Origin: Loktanella gaetbuli
GTDB taxonomy: Bacteria; Pseudomonadota; Alphaproteobacteria; Rhodobacterales; Rhodobacteraceae
Length of the DNA stretch: 64,000 nucleotides
Assembly (NCBI RefSeq): GCF_020531945.1
Contig: NZ_JAJATZ010000001.1
Coordinates: 661,451-725,450 of the forward strand
Direction of reading: 5' to 3'
Of the stretch, positions 1-8,592 are shown piece by piece. The notes beneath the pieces were generated by a model. The model had not been told where the DNA came from and ran no database searches. It worked only from the letters and a program-made list of their open reading frames with translations. Both the position numbers and the translations under genes were made by a program. How positions within the stretch are numbered: the first letter of the stretch is position 1; each line of letters begins with the position of its first letter.

Positions 1-84
1 CACTTGTTCTTTACCCCCTGTCGCCATATCCAACATGCAACGCAGGCAGCTTGGCCTGCACTGGTAAACGACAGGTTAATTTTC

Positions 85-1488
85 ATGACAGCCACCCCGC
101 CCGTCACCCGTTTCGCGCCCTCTCCGACCGGGGCCCTGCACATCGGCGGCGCGCGCACTGCGCTGTTCAACTGGCTCTATGCGCGGGGGCATGGTGGCAC
201 CTTCCTGCTGCGGATCGAGGATACGGACAAGGCACGGTCGAACCCCGAAAACACCCAAGTGATCCTGGACGGGCTGACCTGGCTGGGTCTTGACTGGGAC
301 GGCGAGCCGACCTCTCAGGCAGCCAACGCGGACCGTCATGCCGAAGTCGCACTGCAAATGCTGGCGGACGGCACGGCCTATAAATGCTTTTCCACGCCCG
401 AAGAAATCGAGGCATTCCGCGAGGACGCGCGCGCCAACAAGACATCGACCCTGTTCCGTTCGCCCTGGCGCGACGTGGCAGAGGCCGATCACCCCGACGC
501 GCCCTATGTGGTCCGGGTCAAGGCGCCCCGCGACGGATCGACCACGCTGCATGATACGGTGCAGGGCGATGTGACCTGGTCGAACGATCAGCTGGACGAC
601 ATGATCCTGCTGCGATCCGATGGCACGCCTGTCTACATGCTGGCCGTGGTTGTCGACGATCACGACATGGGCGTGACCCATGTCATCAGGGGCGACGATC
701 ATCTGGCCAACAGTTTTCGCCAGAACCTGATCTATGACGCGATGGGTTGGGACAAACCCACCCTTGCGCATATCCCGCTGATTTTCGGCGCCGACGGCAA
801 GAAACTGTCGAAACGCCACGGGGCGACTGCGGCCGCCGATTACCAGAAAATGGGCTATCCCGCTGCCGGTATGCGCAATTACCTTGCCCGTCTGGGATGG
901 AGCCATGGCGACGACGAGTTTTTCACCGATGCACAGGCGCGCGACTGGTTCGATCTGGACGGGATCGGCAAATCGCCCGCCCGGTTCGACCTGAAAAAAC
1001 TGGAACACATCAGCGGCCAGCATATCGCCATCATGGATGATGCCGCCCTGGTTGCCGAAATTCAGGGCTACCTTGCGGCGACGGGTGCGCTGGCGTTGAC
1101 CGAACGTCAGGCGGACGGCTTGCTGCGCGCGATGCCCGCGCTCAAGGAACGGTCCAAAACCTTTCCCGAACTGCTGGAAAAGGCGCATTTCGTGCTGACG
1201 GAACGCCCCATCGTGCCCGATGAAAAGGCCGCCAAGGCGCTTGATGCTACGGCGCAGCAATATCTCGCAGAATTGACGCCGCACCTGCAAAATGTTACGT
1301 GGGACCGGAATACGTTAGAGGAGGCGATCGCCGACTTTGCGACCGCCCGCGACACCAAGCTGGGCAAGCTGGCCGGGCCGCTGCGGGCGGCACTGGCGGG
1401 CCGGTCGGTTTCCCCAAGTGTTTTCGATATGATGCTGGTGCTCGGCCGCGAGGAATCGCTGGCCCGGATCACCGCCGCTGCGGCCTGA
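85..1488 (+). CDS. gltX: glutamyl-tRNA synthetase
   Basis: Class I aminoacyl-tRNA synthetase that charges tRNA-Glu (cytoplasmic, translation). The Rossmann signature RFAPSPTGALHIGG covers residues 9-22 and a KLSKR version of the KMSKS loop lies near residues 240-244. The 467-residue length is normal for bacterial GltX. The frame is open back to base 4, but the ATG at 85 was chosen because family homology begins at MTATPPVTRFAPSPTG. The Shine-Dalgarno is weak (AGG at 73-75). Alphaproteobacteria often carry two GltX paralogues and the sequence alone does not show whether this copy is the discriminating enzyme. gltA follows 67 bases downstream on the same strand. Confidence 0.96.
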   Translation: MTATPPVTRFAPSPTGALHIGGARTALFNWLYARGHGGTFLLRIEDTDKARSNPENTQVILDGLTWLGLDWDGEPTSQAANADRHAEVALQMLADGTAYKCFSTPEEIEAFREDARANKTSTLFRSPWRDVAEADHPDAPYVVRVKAPRDGSTTLHDTVQGDVTWSNDQLDDMILLRSDGTPVYMLAVVVDDHDMGVTHVIRGDDHLANSFRQNLIYDAMGWDKPTLAHIPLIFGADGKKLSKRHGATAAADYQKMGYPAAGMRNYLARLGWSHGDDEFFTDAQARDWFDLDGIGKSPARFDLKKLEHISGQHIAIMDDAALVAEIQGYLAATGALALTERQADGLLRAMPALKERSKTFPELLEKAHFVLTERPIVPDEKAAKALDATAQQYLAELTPHLQNVTWDRNTLEEAIADFATARDTKLGKLAGPLRAALAGRSVSPSVFDMMLVLGREESLARITAAAA

Positions 1489-1555
1489 TCATCCAAGGGT
1501 GAAAGCGCCGTCCCAATATGGTCGCCCCGGCGACGAGTGAAAGTAAGGACTGACT

Positions 1556-2845
1556 ATGACGGAAAAAAGCGCAAAGCTGACGATCGACGGCAAGGACTAT
1601 GACCTGCCAATCTTCACGCCGACCTCTGGTCCCGATGTCCTCGATATTCGCAAGCTTTATGCGCAGGCTGGCGTGTTTACCTATGACCCCGGTTTCACGT
1701 CGACAGCCTCGACGGACAGCACCATCACCTTCATCGACGGTGACAAGGGCGAGCTTTTGCACCGTGGCTATCCCATCGACCAGCTGGCGGCAAAATCCCA
1801 CTACCTCGAAGTGTGCTATCTGCTGCTGAACGGCGAGTTGCCGAATGCAGAACAGCTTGAGGAATTCGAATTCATCGTGACGCATCACACGATGCTGCAC
1901 GAGCAGATGATGAACTTTTTCCGTGGTTTCCGCCGTGACGCGCATCCGATGGCCATCATGGTCGGTGTCGTCGGTGCCATGTCCGCATTCTATCACGACA
2001 GCACCGACATTCACGACGAAAAGCAGCGCGAAATCGCAGCGTTCCGCCTGATCGCCAAGATGCCGACGATCGCGGCGATGGCCTACAAGTACCACGTGGG
2101 CCAGCCTTTCGTGTATCCGCGCAACGATCTGGATTACGCGTCGAATTTCCTGAACATGTGTTTCAGCGTTCCGGCTGAAAACTATAATGTCGATCCGGTG
2201 CTGGCGCGGGCGATGGACCGCATTTTCACGCTGCACGCGGACCACGAACAGAACGCATCGACATCCACCGTGCGTCTTGCATCGTCGTCGGGCGCAAACC
2301 CGTTTGCCTGCATCGCGGCAGGGATTGCCTGCCTGTGGGGACCGGCACACGGCGGTGCGAACCAAGCCTGTCTGGAAATGCTGCGCGAAATCGGCACCGT
2401 CGACCGCATCCCCGAATACATCGCCAAGGCAAAGGACAAGAACGACCCGTTCCGCCTGATGGGATTTGGCCACCGCGTGTACAAGAACTTTGACCCGCGC
2501 GCGACGGTGATGAAGGAGTCCGCCGACGAAGTTCTGGACCTGCTGGGGATCGAGAACAACGAAACGCTGAAGGTCGCCAAGGCGCTGGAACAGGCCGCGC
2601 TCGAGGATCCTTATTTCGCCGAGAAAAAGCTGTTCCCGAACGTCGATTTCTATTCGGGCATCATCCTCGAGGCGATGGGTTTCCCCACATCCATGTTCAC
2701 GCCGATCTTTGCGGTCAGCCGGACCATCGGTTGGGTATCGCAGTGGCAGGAACAACTGTCCGATCCGCAGCTGAAAATCGGTCGTCCGCGCCAGCTGTAC
2801 ATGGGTGAAACCACCCGTGACTACGTTGACATCGAAAACCGCTGA
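1556..2845 (+). CDS. gltA: type II citrate synthase
   Basis: Condenses oxaloacetate and acetyl-CoA to citrate, entering the TCA cycle. The 429-residue length and N-terminal small beta domain are typical of the hexameric, NADH-sensitive type II enzymes of Gram-negative bacteria. The catalytic His lies in GFGHRVYKNFDPR (about residue 306) and the catalytic Asp in NVDFYSG (about residue 364). ATG 1556 follows AAGGA at 1544-1548. It sits directly behind gltX, and a GNAT gene starts inside or just after its 3' end, suggesting translational coupling with that gene. Confidence 0.97.
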   Translation: MTEKSAKLTIDGKDYDLPIFTPTSGPDVLDIRKLYAQAGVFTYDPGFTSTASTDSTITFIDGDKGELLHRGYPIDQLAAKSHYLEVCYLLLNGELPNAEQLEEFEFIVTHHTMLHEQMMNFFRGFRRDAHPMAIMVGVVGAMSAFYHDSTDIHDEKQREIAAFRLIAKMPTIAAMAYKYHVGQPFVYPRNDLDYASNFLNMCFSVPAENYNVDPVLARAMDRIFTLHADHEQNASTSTVRLASSSGANPFACIAAGIACLWGPAHGGANQACLEMLREIGTVDRIPEYIAKAKDKNDPFRLMGFGHRVYKNFDPRATVMKESADEVLDLLGIENNETLKVAKALEQAALEDPYFAEKKLFPNVDFYSGIILEAMGFPTSMFTPIFAVSRTIGWVSQWQEQLSDPQLKIGRPRQLYMGETTRDYVDIENR

Positions 2846-3341
2846 TCCTGTTCTGGTGACGGCGCGGCTGGTGCTGCGCCGTCCCGCATCGGGCGATCTG
2901 GACGATCTGTTCGCCATCTATTCGGACCCACGCGCAATGCGGTATTGGTCCACCCTGCCCCATGACAGCCCCGCGGTGACATCCCGCAGTCTGGACGGGA
3001 TGATCGCACAGACACCGCTGACCTATTTCGCGCTGGACCTGAGCGGCAGGGTCATCGGCTGTGCCGGTCTCTATCGTGATGAAGAGGTCGGTTTCATCCT
3101 GCATCCCGATCACTGGCGACAGGGCTATGTGACCGAGGCGATGAACGCCATCATTCCCTATCTGTTTGCCACCACGCAGGTCCCCCACCTGATGGCCGAT
3201 ATCGACCCACGCAATACCGCATCTGCCGCTGCCCTGACCGCGCTGGGGTTCATCGAGACACATCGCGCCAAGCGCACCTATTGCATCGGCGGTGTCTGGT
3301 CGGACAGCGCGTATTACGCGCTGCAGCGGCCATATACCTGA
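2805..3341 (+). CDS. GNAT-family N-acetyltransferase (RimJ/RimL type)
   Basis: The protein has the RimJ/RimL-like GNAT layout: TARLVLRRP near the N-terminus, the acetyl-CoA-binding segment HWRQGYVTEAM in the middle, and NTASAAALTALGF near the C-terminus. Such enzymes acetylate protein N-termini or small amines; the substrate cannot be told here. The longest start is GTG 2805, giving a 41-base overlap with gltA. GTG 2817, TTG 2826 (MTSKTADP) and GTG 2856 are alternatives, so the true N-terminus is uncertain. Overlap with gltA implies co-expression with citrate synthase. Confidence 0.85.
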   Translation: MKPPVTTLTSKTADPVLVTARLVLRRPASGDLDDLFAIYSDPRAMRYWSTLPHDSPAVTSRSLDGMIAQTPLTYFALDLSGRVIGCAGLYRDEEVGFILHPDHWRQGYVTEAMNAIIPYLFATTQVPHLMADIDPRNTASAAALTALGFIETHRAKRTYCIGGVWSDSAYYALQRPYT

Positions 3342-3350
3342 CACGAAAAA

Positions 3351-3372
3351 GGGGCACCCTGTCGGGTGCCCC
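3351..3372 (-). terminator. intrinsic terminator of the OYE gene
   Basis: GGGGCACCC (3351-3359), a 4-base loop, and GGGTGCCCC (3364-3372) form a perfect 9-bp stem. Read on the minus strand it is followed by TTTTTC, so it terminates the leftward reductase transcript; there is no T-run on the plus side. It lies between two convergent genes. Confidence 0.85.
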
Positions 3373-3379
3373 TGATCCG

Positions 3380-4483
3380 TCAGCTTGCCACGGCCTCGTG
3401 GTCGTCGAGGAACGGATAGTCGATGTAGCCCTTCTCGTCACCGCCGTAGAACGTATCGGGATCGGGTTCGTTCAGGGCCGCATCCAGATTGAACCGGCGT
3501 GGCAAATCCGGGTTCGCGATGAACGGGCGGCCAAAGGTCACGGCATCCGCGCGACCGCTGGTGATGACCTCGCGCGCGCGGGCCACGTCATAGCCACCGT
3601 TCGCCATATAGAAACCGTCGTAGTGGTCGCGCAGGGCGTCGATCAGATCCTGCCCTTCGCCGTTGTCACTACCAGGAAAGCTTTCGAGGACGTGCAGGTA
3701 GGCCAGCTTGCGGTCGCTCAACATCTTGTAGATCGCGCTGTAGTGCGTCAGCGGATCGCTGTCACCACCGTCGTTGGCCTGACCCAGCGGTGACAGGCGC
3801 ACGCCGATGCGGTCGGCGTCCCAGTGTTCACCCACGACGTCCAGCGCCTCTTGCAGGAAACGCATCCGGTTCTCGACGCTGCCACCGTATTCGTCGGTGC
3901 GGTCGTTCACGCTGTCTTGCAAGAATTGCTCGATCAGATAGCCGTTTGCCGCGTGAACCTCGACGCCGTCGAACCCAGCGACCTTGGCCAGACGTGCCGC
4001 CTCGCGGTAGTCGTTTAGGGTTTCCTTGATCCCGTCCGCATCCAGTGCCACCGGATCAGAACAGTCCACGAAACCATCGTGGGTAAAGGTCTGTGCCTTT
4101 GCAGGTTTGGCGGTCGCGGAAACAGGCTGTCGGCCATCGGGCAGGACGGATGTATGGCTGATCCGTCCGACATGCCAAAGCTGGATAAAGATACGCCCGC
4201 CCTCGGCATGGACCGCGTCGGTGATCTCGCGCCACTTGGCGGCCTGCGCCTCGGTATGGATGCCGGGGGTGTTGATATACCCCTTGCCCATTTCTGAAAT
4301 CTGCGTGGCCTCGGTCAGGATCAGGCCCGCGCTGGCCCGTTGGCGATAATACGGCACGGCCATATCGGACGGCATTCCGTCGGGTTGGGCGCGGTTGCGG
4401 GTCAGCGGCGCCATCAGCACGCGGTTGGGCAAGGTGATCGTGCCCATCTCGATGGGGCTGAACAGCATATCTTGGTCGGTCAT
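3380..4483 (-). CDS. Old Yellow Enzyme family alkene reductase (NemA-like)
   Basis: FMN-dependent flavoprotein of the OYE family, reducing activated C=C bonds or nitro compounds with NAD(P)H in the cytoplasm. Family marks include LFSPIEMGTITLPNR at the N-terminus, HVGRISH, the HAANGYLIEQFL active-site/flavin strand, and TFGRPFIANPDLP at the C-terminus. ATG 4483 gives 367 residues, the usual length; the open frame extends to 4513 but the ATG has GAAGGA seven bases upstream. It is monocistronic, ending at a terminator. The physiological substrate is unknown; NemA and xenobiotic reductases are the closest named relatives by motif. Confidence 0.9.
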   Translation of the reverse strand: MTDQDMLFSPIEMGTITLPNRVLMAPLTRNRAQPDGMPSDMAVPYYRQRASAGLILTEATQISEMGKGYINTPGIHTEAQAAKWREITDAVHAEGGRIFIQLWHVGRISHTSVLPDGRQPVSATAKPAKAQTFTHDGFVDCSDPVALDADGIKETLNDYREAARLAKVAGFDGVEVHAANGYLIEQFLQDSVNDRTDEYGGSVENRMRFLQEALDVVGEHWDADRIGVRLSPLGQANDGGDSDPLTHYSAIYKMLSDRKLAYLHVLESFPGSDNGEGQDLIDALRDHYDGFYMANGGYDVARAREVITSGRADAVTFGRPFIANPDLPRRFNLDAALNEPDPDTFYGGDEKGYIDYPFLDDHEAVAS

Positions 4484-4537
4484 GGGTTGGTTCCTTCTTG
4501 GTTCGGAAACCAACCCGGAATCCGGCGACCTGTTCCG

Positions 4538-5311
4538 TTACCGCCCCTGAAATCGCGCTGTGCGTTTTTCAACAAAGGCCGCGACACCTTCGCCAAAATC
4601 ACGCGTCTTGCCACATTTGCCCTGCAATTCGGCCTCCAGCGCGAGCTGTTTATCCAGATCATTGTCAAAACTGGCGCGCAGTGCCTGTTTGATATGGTGA
4701 TAAGTCTGCGTCGGACCCTGCGCCAGTTGCCCGGCGCGCGCCTGCCAATGTGCGGCGAAATCATCCGCCGGTACGGATTCATAAATCATACCCCAGTCGG
4801 CGGCCTGTTTGGCGCTGATCTTGTCCGCGAACAAAGATGCCCCCATCGCCCGTGCAAATCCGACCTGACGCGGCAGGAACCATGTGCCGCCCGCGTCGGG
4901 GATCAGACCGATCTTGGCAAAGGCCTGCACGAAATAGGCATCTTCGCTGGCCAGCACCACGTCGAACACAAGCGCGAGGTTTGCCCCTGCCCCTGCCGCC
5001 ACACCATTCACGGCGGCGATGGTCGGCAGCGGACAATCCACGATGGCCCTCAGCATCGGCACGTATTCGTCGCGCAACACGGCTTCGAGGTCGAGGTTCG
5101 CCGCCTCGCCAAAGCTGAGTTCCTGACCGGAACAGAACGCACGGTCCGACCCGGTCAGCACCAGCACGCGTCCTTGGTTGGGTGCATCCATGACAGCATG
5201 GGTCAGTTCGGACCGCATGGTGCCGTTCAGCGCGTTCATCTTTTCGGGGCGGTTCATGGTAATCGTGACGACATCGTCGCTGACGTTCACGGTGATCGCG
5301 GTATAGTCCAT
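4538..5311 (-). CDS. enoyl-CoA hydratase/isomerase (crotonase) family, PaaG-like
   Basis: Crotonase-fold acyl-CoA enzyme. It shows NRPEKMNAL near the N-terminus, the oxyanion-hole strand SDRAFCSGQEL, and NGVAAGAGANLAL. The segment LIPDAGGTWFLPRQVG resembles the PaaG ring-epoxide isomerase branch, which has Asp where classical hydratases have a second Glu. ATG 5311 (257 residues) starts at MDYTAITV; the frame is open to 5338. It follows ccmH by 68 bases on the same strand but has no functional link to it. No other phenylacetate genes are nearby, so the substrate remains open. Confidence 0.87.
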   Translation of the reverse strand: MDYTAITVNVSDDVVTITMNRPEKMNALNGTMRSELTHAVMDAPNQGRVLVLTGSDRAFCSGQELSFGEAANLDLEAVLRDEYVPMLRAIVDCPLPTIAAVNGVAAGAGANLALVFDVVLASEDAYFVQAFAKIGLIPDAGGTWFLPRQVGFARAMGASLFADKISAKQAADWGMIYESVPADDFAAHWQARAGQLAQGPTQTYHHIKQALRASFDNDLDKQLALEAELQGKCGKTRDFGEGVAAFVEKRTARFQGR

Positions 5312-5379
5312 GGGTCGGTCCTGCTGCTGGTTTTGCACAGCCTAACCGACGACAGGGTCAAAGCCATGAAAACCAAACG

Positions 5380-5823
5380 TCAGGACCGCAGGATTTTCTC
5401 CAGCTCGGCGCGTTCCTTTTCCGTCAGCTGCGCATCCCCCGTGCCCGGTTTGCGCCGGATCGCGGTCCAGCCCACCCCCAGCGCCAACAACAGCAGCGCG
5501 GGCGCGGCCCACCACAGGATAATGTTCACCCCAGTGCGGTCGGGTTCCAGCAACACGAATTCCCCGAACCGCGCGACCAGAAATTCCCGCACCTCTGCAT
5601 CACTGTCGCCAGCGACCAAGCGTTCGCGCAGCAAAACGCGCAATTCCCGGCTGATGGGCGCGTTGGATTCGTCGATGCTTTCGTTCTGGCAGACCGGGCA
5701 ACGCAAGCCCTTGCTCAGGTCGCGGGCGCGTTCCTCCAGCACGGGGTCATCCAGCACCTCGCTGGGATCAACCGCAAAGGCAGGCAGCGCCCACAGGCAC
5801 AGGATCAGGGCGAGCCACCTCAT
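5380..5823 (-). CDS. ccmH: cytochrome c maturation protein CcmH (Ccl2/CycL)
   Basis: Periplasm-facing, membrane-anchored thiol-disulfide component of system I cytochrome c maturation. It keeps the CXXCH motif of apocytochrome c reduced for haem ligation. A signal peptide covers about residues 1-17 (cleavage after AFA). The diagnostic LRCPVCQN motif places Cys42 and Cys45, and a single membrane segment lies at about 103-121 followed by a basic tail. The 147-residue length is that of the short alphaproteobacterial CcmH lacking the TPR (CcmI) part. Its ATG overlaps the ccmF stop by 4 bases (ATGA), so the two are translationally coupled. Confidence 0.95.
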   Translation of the reverse strand: MRWLALILCLWALPAFAVDPSEVLDDPVLEERARDLSKGLRCPVCQNESIDESNAPISRELRVLLRERLVAGDSDAEVREFLVARFGEFVLLEPDRTGVNIILWWAAPALLLLALGVGWTAIRRKPGTGDAQLTEKERAELEKILRS

Positions 5824-7787
5824 TCCGCGGCGACCGCCTGCGGCTTGCGCGCGCCGACGGCAAAGCGCAGACGCCGGTCCGTAAGCGAGATCAGACCGCC
5901 CAACGACATCAGGATCGCACCACCCCAGATCCAGTTGGCGAACGGCTTGAGATAGACGCGCACAGCATAGCCACCACCGGCCTGCGGATCACCGATTACC
6001 GCGTAGACATCGCGCAGGAACCCGTTGTCGATCGCGGCCTCGGTCGTGGGCATCTGCGCCACCGGATAGAACCGCTTTTCCGGCATCAGGACAAAGGGTT
6101 CCGCACCTTTGTGGCTGATCGACAGGCTGGCCATCGTGGACAGGTAGTTCGGCCCTTCGATATCGTCGATCGCCGTCAGCGTGACGGCGTAATCACCGAC
6201 CTCGTAGGTGTCGCCTACGTTCACCACGCGAATATCCTCGACGTTCCACGCTGTCATCGCAGCGATGCCGAACACGGTGACACCCATGCCCAGATGGGCG
6301 ACCGATTTGCCCCAATCGGCACGCGGCAGCCGCGTGATGCGCCGCAGGCGATCACCGACCGGACCGCGCCCGGCCCGCAGCCACAGGTCCAGCAGCGCAC
6401 CACCGACAACCCAGACGCCCAGGGCCACGCCGACGGGCCCGACCATCGACCGGCCCGAATAGACCGCGTAGGCCAAACCGGCGAGAGCCACCGACAGGAT
6501 CACCAGCCCGACCAGCGGTCCGGTGGCGCGGCCCAGCTTGCCACGTTTCCATGCCAAGAGTGACCCAAGCGGCAGAGCGATGGCCAAGATGACCATGAAT
6601 GGCGTGAATGCCGCGTCAAAGAACGGCGGACCGACCGACAATGTCCGGTCGAACACCATTTCGGCAACCAGCGGCCAGATCGTCCCGATGAACACCACGA
6701 ATGCGCTGACAGCCAGAAGGATGTTGTTCAGCACCAGTGCCGATTCCCGGCTGACGGTGCCGAACGCGCCCTGCGACTGCATCGCCCCCGCGCGCGCTGC
6801 AAAGAGGGTCAGCGCCCCCCCCAGATACAGACCGAGGATCAGCAGGATGAACATGCCGCGCTCAGGATCGTTGGCAAAGGCGTGTACCGATGTCAGCACC
6901 CCCGACCGCACGATGAAGGCACCGAGCAATGAAAACCCAAAGGCAAGGATGGCCAGCAGGATCGTCCAACTCTTGAGCGTTTCGCGTTTTTCCACGACGA
7001 TGGCACTGTGCAGCAGGGCAGCCGCGATCAACCACGGCATGAAGCTTGCGTTTTCGACCGGATCCCAGAACCAGAAACCGCCCCAGCCCAGCTCGTAATA
7101 GGCCCACCAGGACCCCAGCGCGATGCCCACGGTCAGGAACATCCATGCGGCCAGCGTCCAGGGCCGCACCCAGCGACCCCAGGCCGCATCGACGCGCCCT
7201 TCGATCAGCGCGGCCACGGCAAAGCTGAATGTCATGCTGAGGCCGACGTAGCCGAGGTAGAGGAACGGCGGGTGAAACGCCAAACCCGGATCCTGCAACA
7301 GCGGGTTCAGATCACGCCCGTCCAACGGCGGCACGGCAAGCCGCGCGAACGGATTGGAGGTGAACAGAATGAACGCGATAAAGGCGACCGAGATGCTGCC
7401 CTGCACCGCCAGCACGCGTGCCTTGAGCGTGGCAGGCAAGTTGCCACCGAACCATGCCGCGCTCGCCCCGAACAACGCGAGGATCAACACCCACAACAGC
7501 ATCGACCCCTCGTGGTTGCCCCAGACGCCGGTGACCTTGTACAGCATCGGTTTCAGCGTGTGGCTGTTTGCATAGACCAGCGCGACCGAAAAATCGGACA
7601 CGACAAAGGCCCAGGTCAGGACCGCGAAGGCAAATGTGACAAGGATCAGCTGCGAAGTGGCCGCCGGATCGGCAAAAGCCATCCAGCCGCGCCACCCCTT
7701 GGCTGCGCCCACCAGGGGCACGACGGTTTGCGCGATGGCCACGACAAAGGCCAGGATCAGGGCGAAGTGTGCAAGTTCAATAAACAT
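5820..7787 (-). CDS. ccmF: haem lyase CcmF
   Basis: Large polytopic inner-membrane protein of system I cytochrome c biogenesis, which takes haem from holo-CcmE and attaches it to apocytochrome with CcmH. The tryptophan-rich haem-handling loop is visible as GWGGFWFWDPVENASF, and there are many hydrophobic segments. The 655-residue length is typical. ATG 7787 (MFIELAHFALIL) was preferred over an upstream start at 7823 because the family begins at this hydrophobic helix; neither has a strong ribosome site. It sits between the lysis cassette upstream and ccmH downstream. Confidence 0.95.
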   Translation of the reverse strand: MFIELAHFALILAFVVAIAQTVVPLVGAAKGWRGWMAFADPAATSQLILVTFAFAVLTWAFVVSDFSVALVYANSHTLKPMLYKVTGVWGNHEGSMLLWVLILALFGASAAWFGGNLPATLKARVLAVQGSISVAFIAFILFTSNPFARLAVPPLDGRDLNPLLQDPGLAFHPPFLYLGYVGLSMTFSFAVAALIEGRVDAAWGRWVRPWTLAAWMFLTVGIALGSWWAYYELGWGGFWFWDPVENASFMPWLIAAALLHSAIVVEKRETLKSWTILLAILAFGFSLLGAFIVRSGVLTSVHAFANDPERGMFILLILGLYLGGALTLFAARAGAMQSQGAFGTVSRESALVLNNILLAVSAFVVFIGTIWPLVAEMVFDRTLSVGPPFFDAAFTPFMVILAIALPLGSLLAWKRGKLGRATGPLVGLVILSVALAGLAYAVYSGRSMVGPVGVALGVWVVGGALLDLWLRAGRGPVGDRLRRITRLPRADWGKSVAHLGMGVTVFGIAAMTAWNVEDIRVVNVGDTYEVGDYAVTLTAIDDIEGPNYLSTMASLSISHKGAEPFVLMPEKRFYPVAQMPTTEAAIDNGFLRDVYAVIGDPQAGGGYAVRVYLKPFANWIWGGAILMSLGGLISLTDRRLRFAVGARKPQAVAAE

Positions 7788-7862
7788 GTCGGTAACATAG
7801 CCCATCGCAAGGGCCACCGACATAGGTTTCGCAACAAATTCATCTGCGGCACAACGCCCTTG

Positions 7863-8066
7863 TCAGACGGCCAGCCCGCCCTGGACGACATAGGTGATCC
7901 CCGCCACCACCAGCCCGCCGACAATCAGCCGCACCAGCCATTTCAGCGTGTCCTCGATCGCGCTGAGCCGCTCGGACACATTCAGCATCTGGACCGCAGC
8001 AACCGCGTTATGCGTCTCCAGCGCGACAAGGCGTTTTTCAACGACATCGGGCCAGTCAGATTGCAT
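7863..8066 (-). CDS. XhlA-like haemolysin/holin-partner membrane protein
   Basis: A 67-residue protein with an amphipathic N-terminal helix and one C-terminal membrane helix (about residues 44-62). The pattern ERLSAIEDTLKWLVRLIVGG closely resembles the XhlA family, which accompanies phage-type holins and endolysins (for example in the B. subtilis PBSX lysis cassette). ATG 8066 starts at MQSDWPDVV; the open frame runs to 8108. It overlaps the holin gene by 11 bases, so it is the last gene of a coupled three-gene lysis unit. Family assignment is by pattern only. Confidence 0.72.
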   Translation of the reverse strand: MQSDWPDVVEKRLVALETHNAVAAVQMLNVSERLSAIEDTLKWLVRLIVGGLVVAGITYVVQGGLAV

Positions 8067-8592
8067 TGCGGGACCTCCACCAGTCCGTAAGGGCCGCATT
8101 GTCGGCATAACCCTCGGGCAATGCGATCGTGTCCGGGGGCGGTGCGGCCGCGTCCTTGATCACCGCCTCGCTCCGGATGACGGATTCCGCGACCGATCGT
8201 TGGAATTCCTGACCTTTGACCTGATAGCGTGCGCCGAAATAGAAACTGACAATCGCCCCCATCAACCACCACAGCGGTTCGGGGATCAGCGCGACACCCG
8301 CCATCCGGCTGGCAAACCACGCCGGGCTGGTCATCGCCGAGACAAACAACCCGATCGTTCCCAGCGCCAGCAAGGGACGCGGCAACCGGTTCAGCCCGTC
8401 GATCATTCTGTCAAATAATCCCTTGCGCGGCTGCGCAAATTCGGCGGCGAATTGGGCCAATGCGGCCGCCTTTTCATCGGTCAGCCGCTGCGCGCGGCCT
8501 TCGATGTTCTCGCGGAACACCTCGACCGTTTCGGCCACGACATTGCGCCCGTCACCAAAAACCCAAGCCATCACCCTGTCGATCATTCCCAT
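8056..8592 (-). CDS. holin family protein (3-TM type)
   Basis: A 178-residue protein with a charged, probably cytoplasmic N-terminal part and hydrophobic segments at about residues 73-93 and 103-121, then a polar tail. Position between a GH108 muramidase gene and an XhlA-like gene, overlapping both (10 and 11 bases), supports the holin call. Rhodobacter capsulatus has a comparable endolysin/holin pair (rcc00555/rcc00556) that lyses cells to release the gene transfer agent; equivalence is inference from gene order and protein type. Start could be Met1 (8592) or Met3 (8586). Confidence 0.75.
   Translation of the reverse strand: MGMIDRVMAWVFGDGRNVVAETVEVFRENIEGRAQRLTDEKAAALAQFAAEFAQPRKGLFDRMIDGLNRLPRPLLALGTIGLFVSAMTSPAWFASRMAGVALIPEPLWWLMGAIVSFYFGARYQVKGQEFQRSVAESVIRSEAVIKDAAAPPPDTIALPEGYADNAALTDWWRSRNAI

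Noticed and set aside
76..1290. 404-codon minus-strand ORF over gltX
   Set aside because: Shadow of gltX in GC-rich DNA; His/Arg-rich translation without any recognisable motif.
1469..2917. 482-codon minus-strand ORF over gltA
   Set aside because: Antisense to a clear citrate synthase; composition is that of a reverse-frame shadow.
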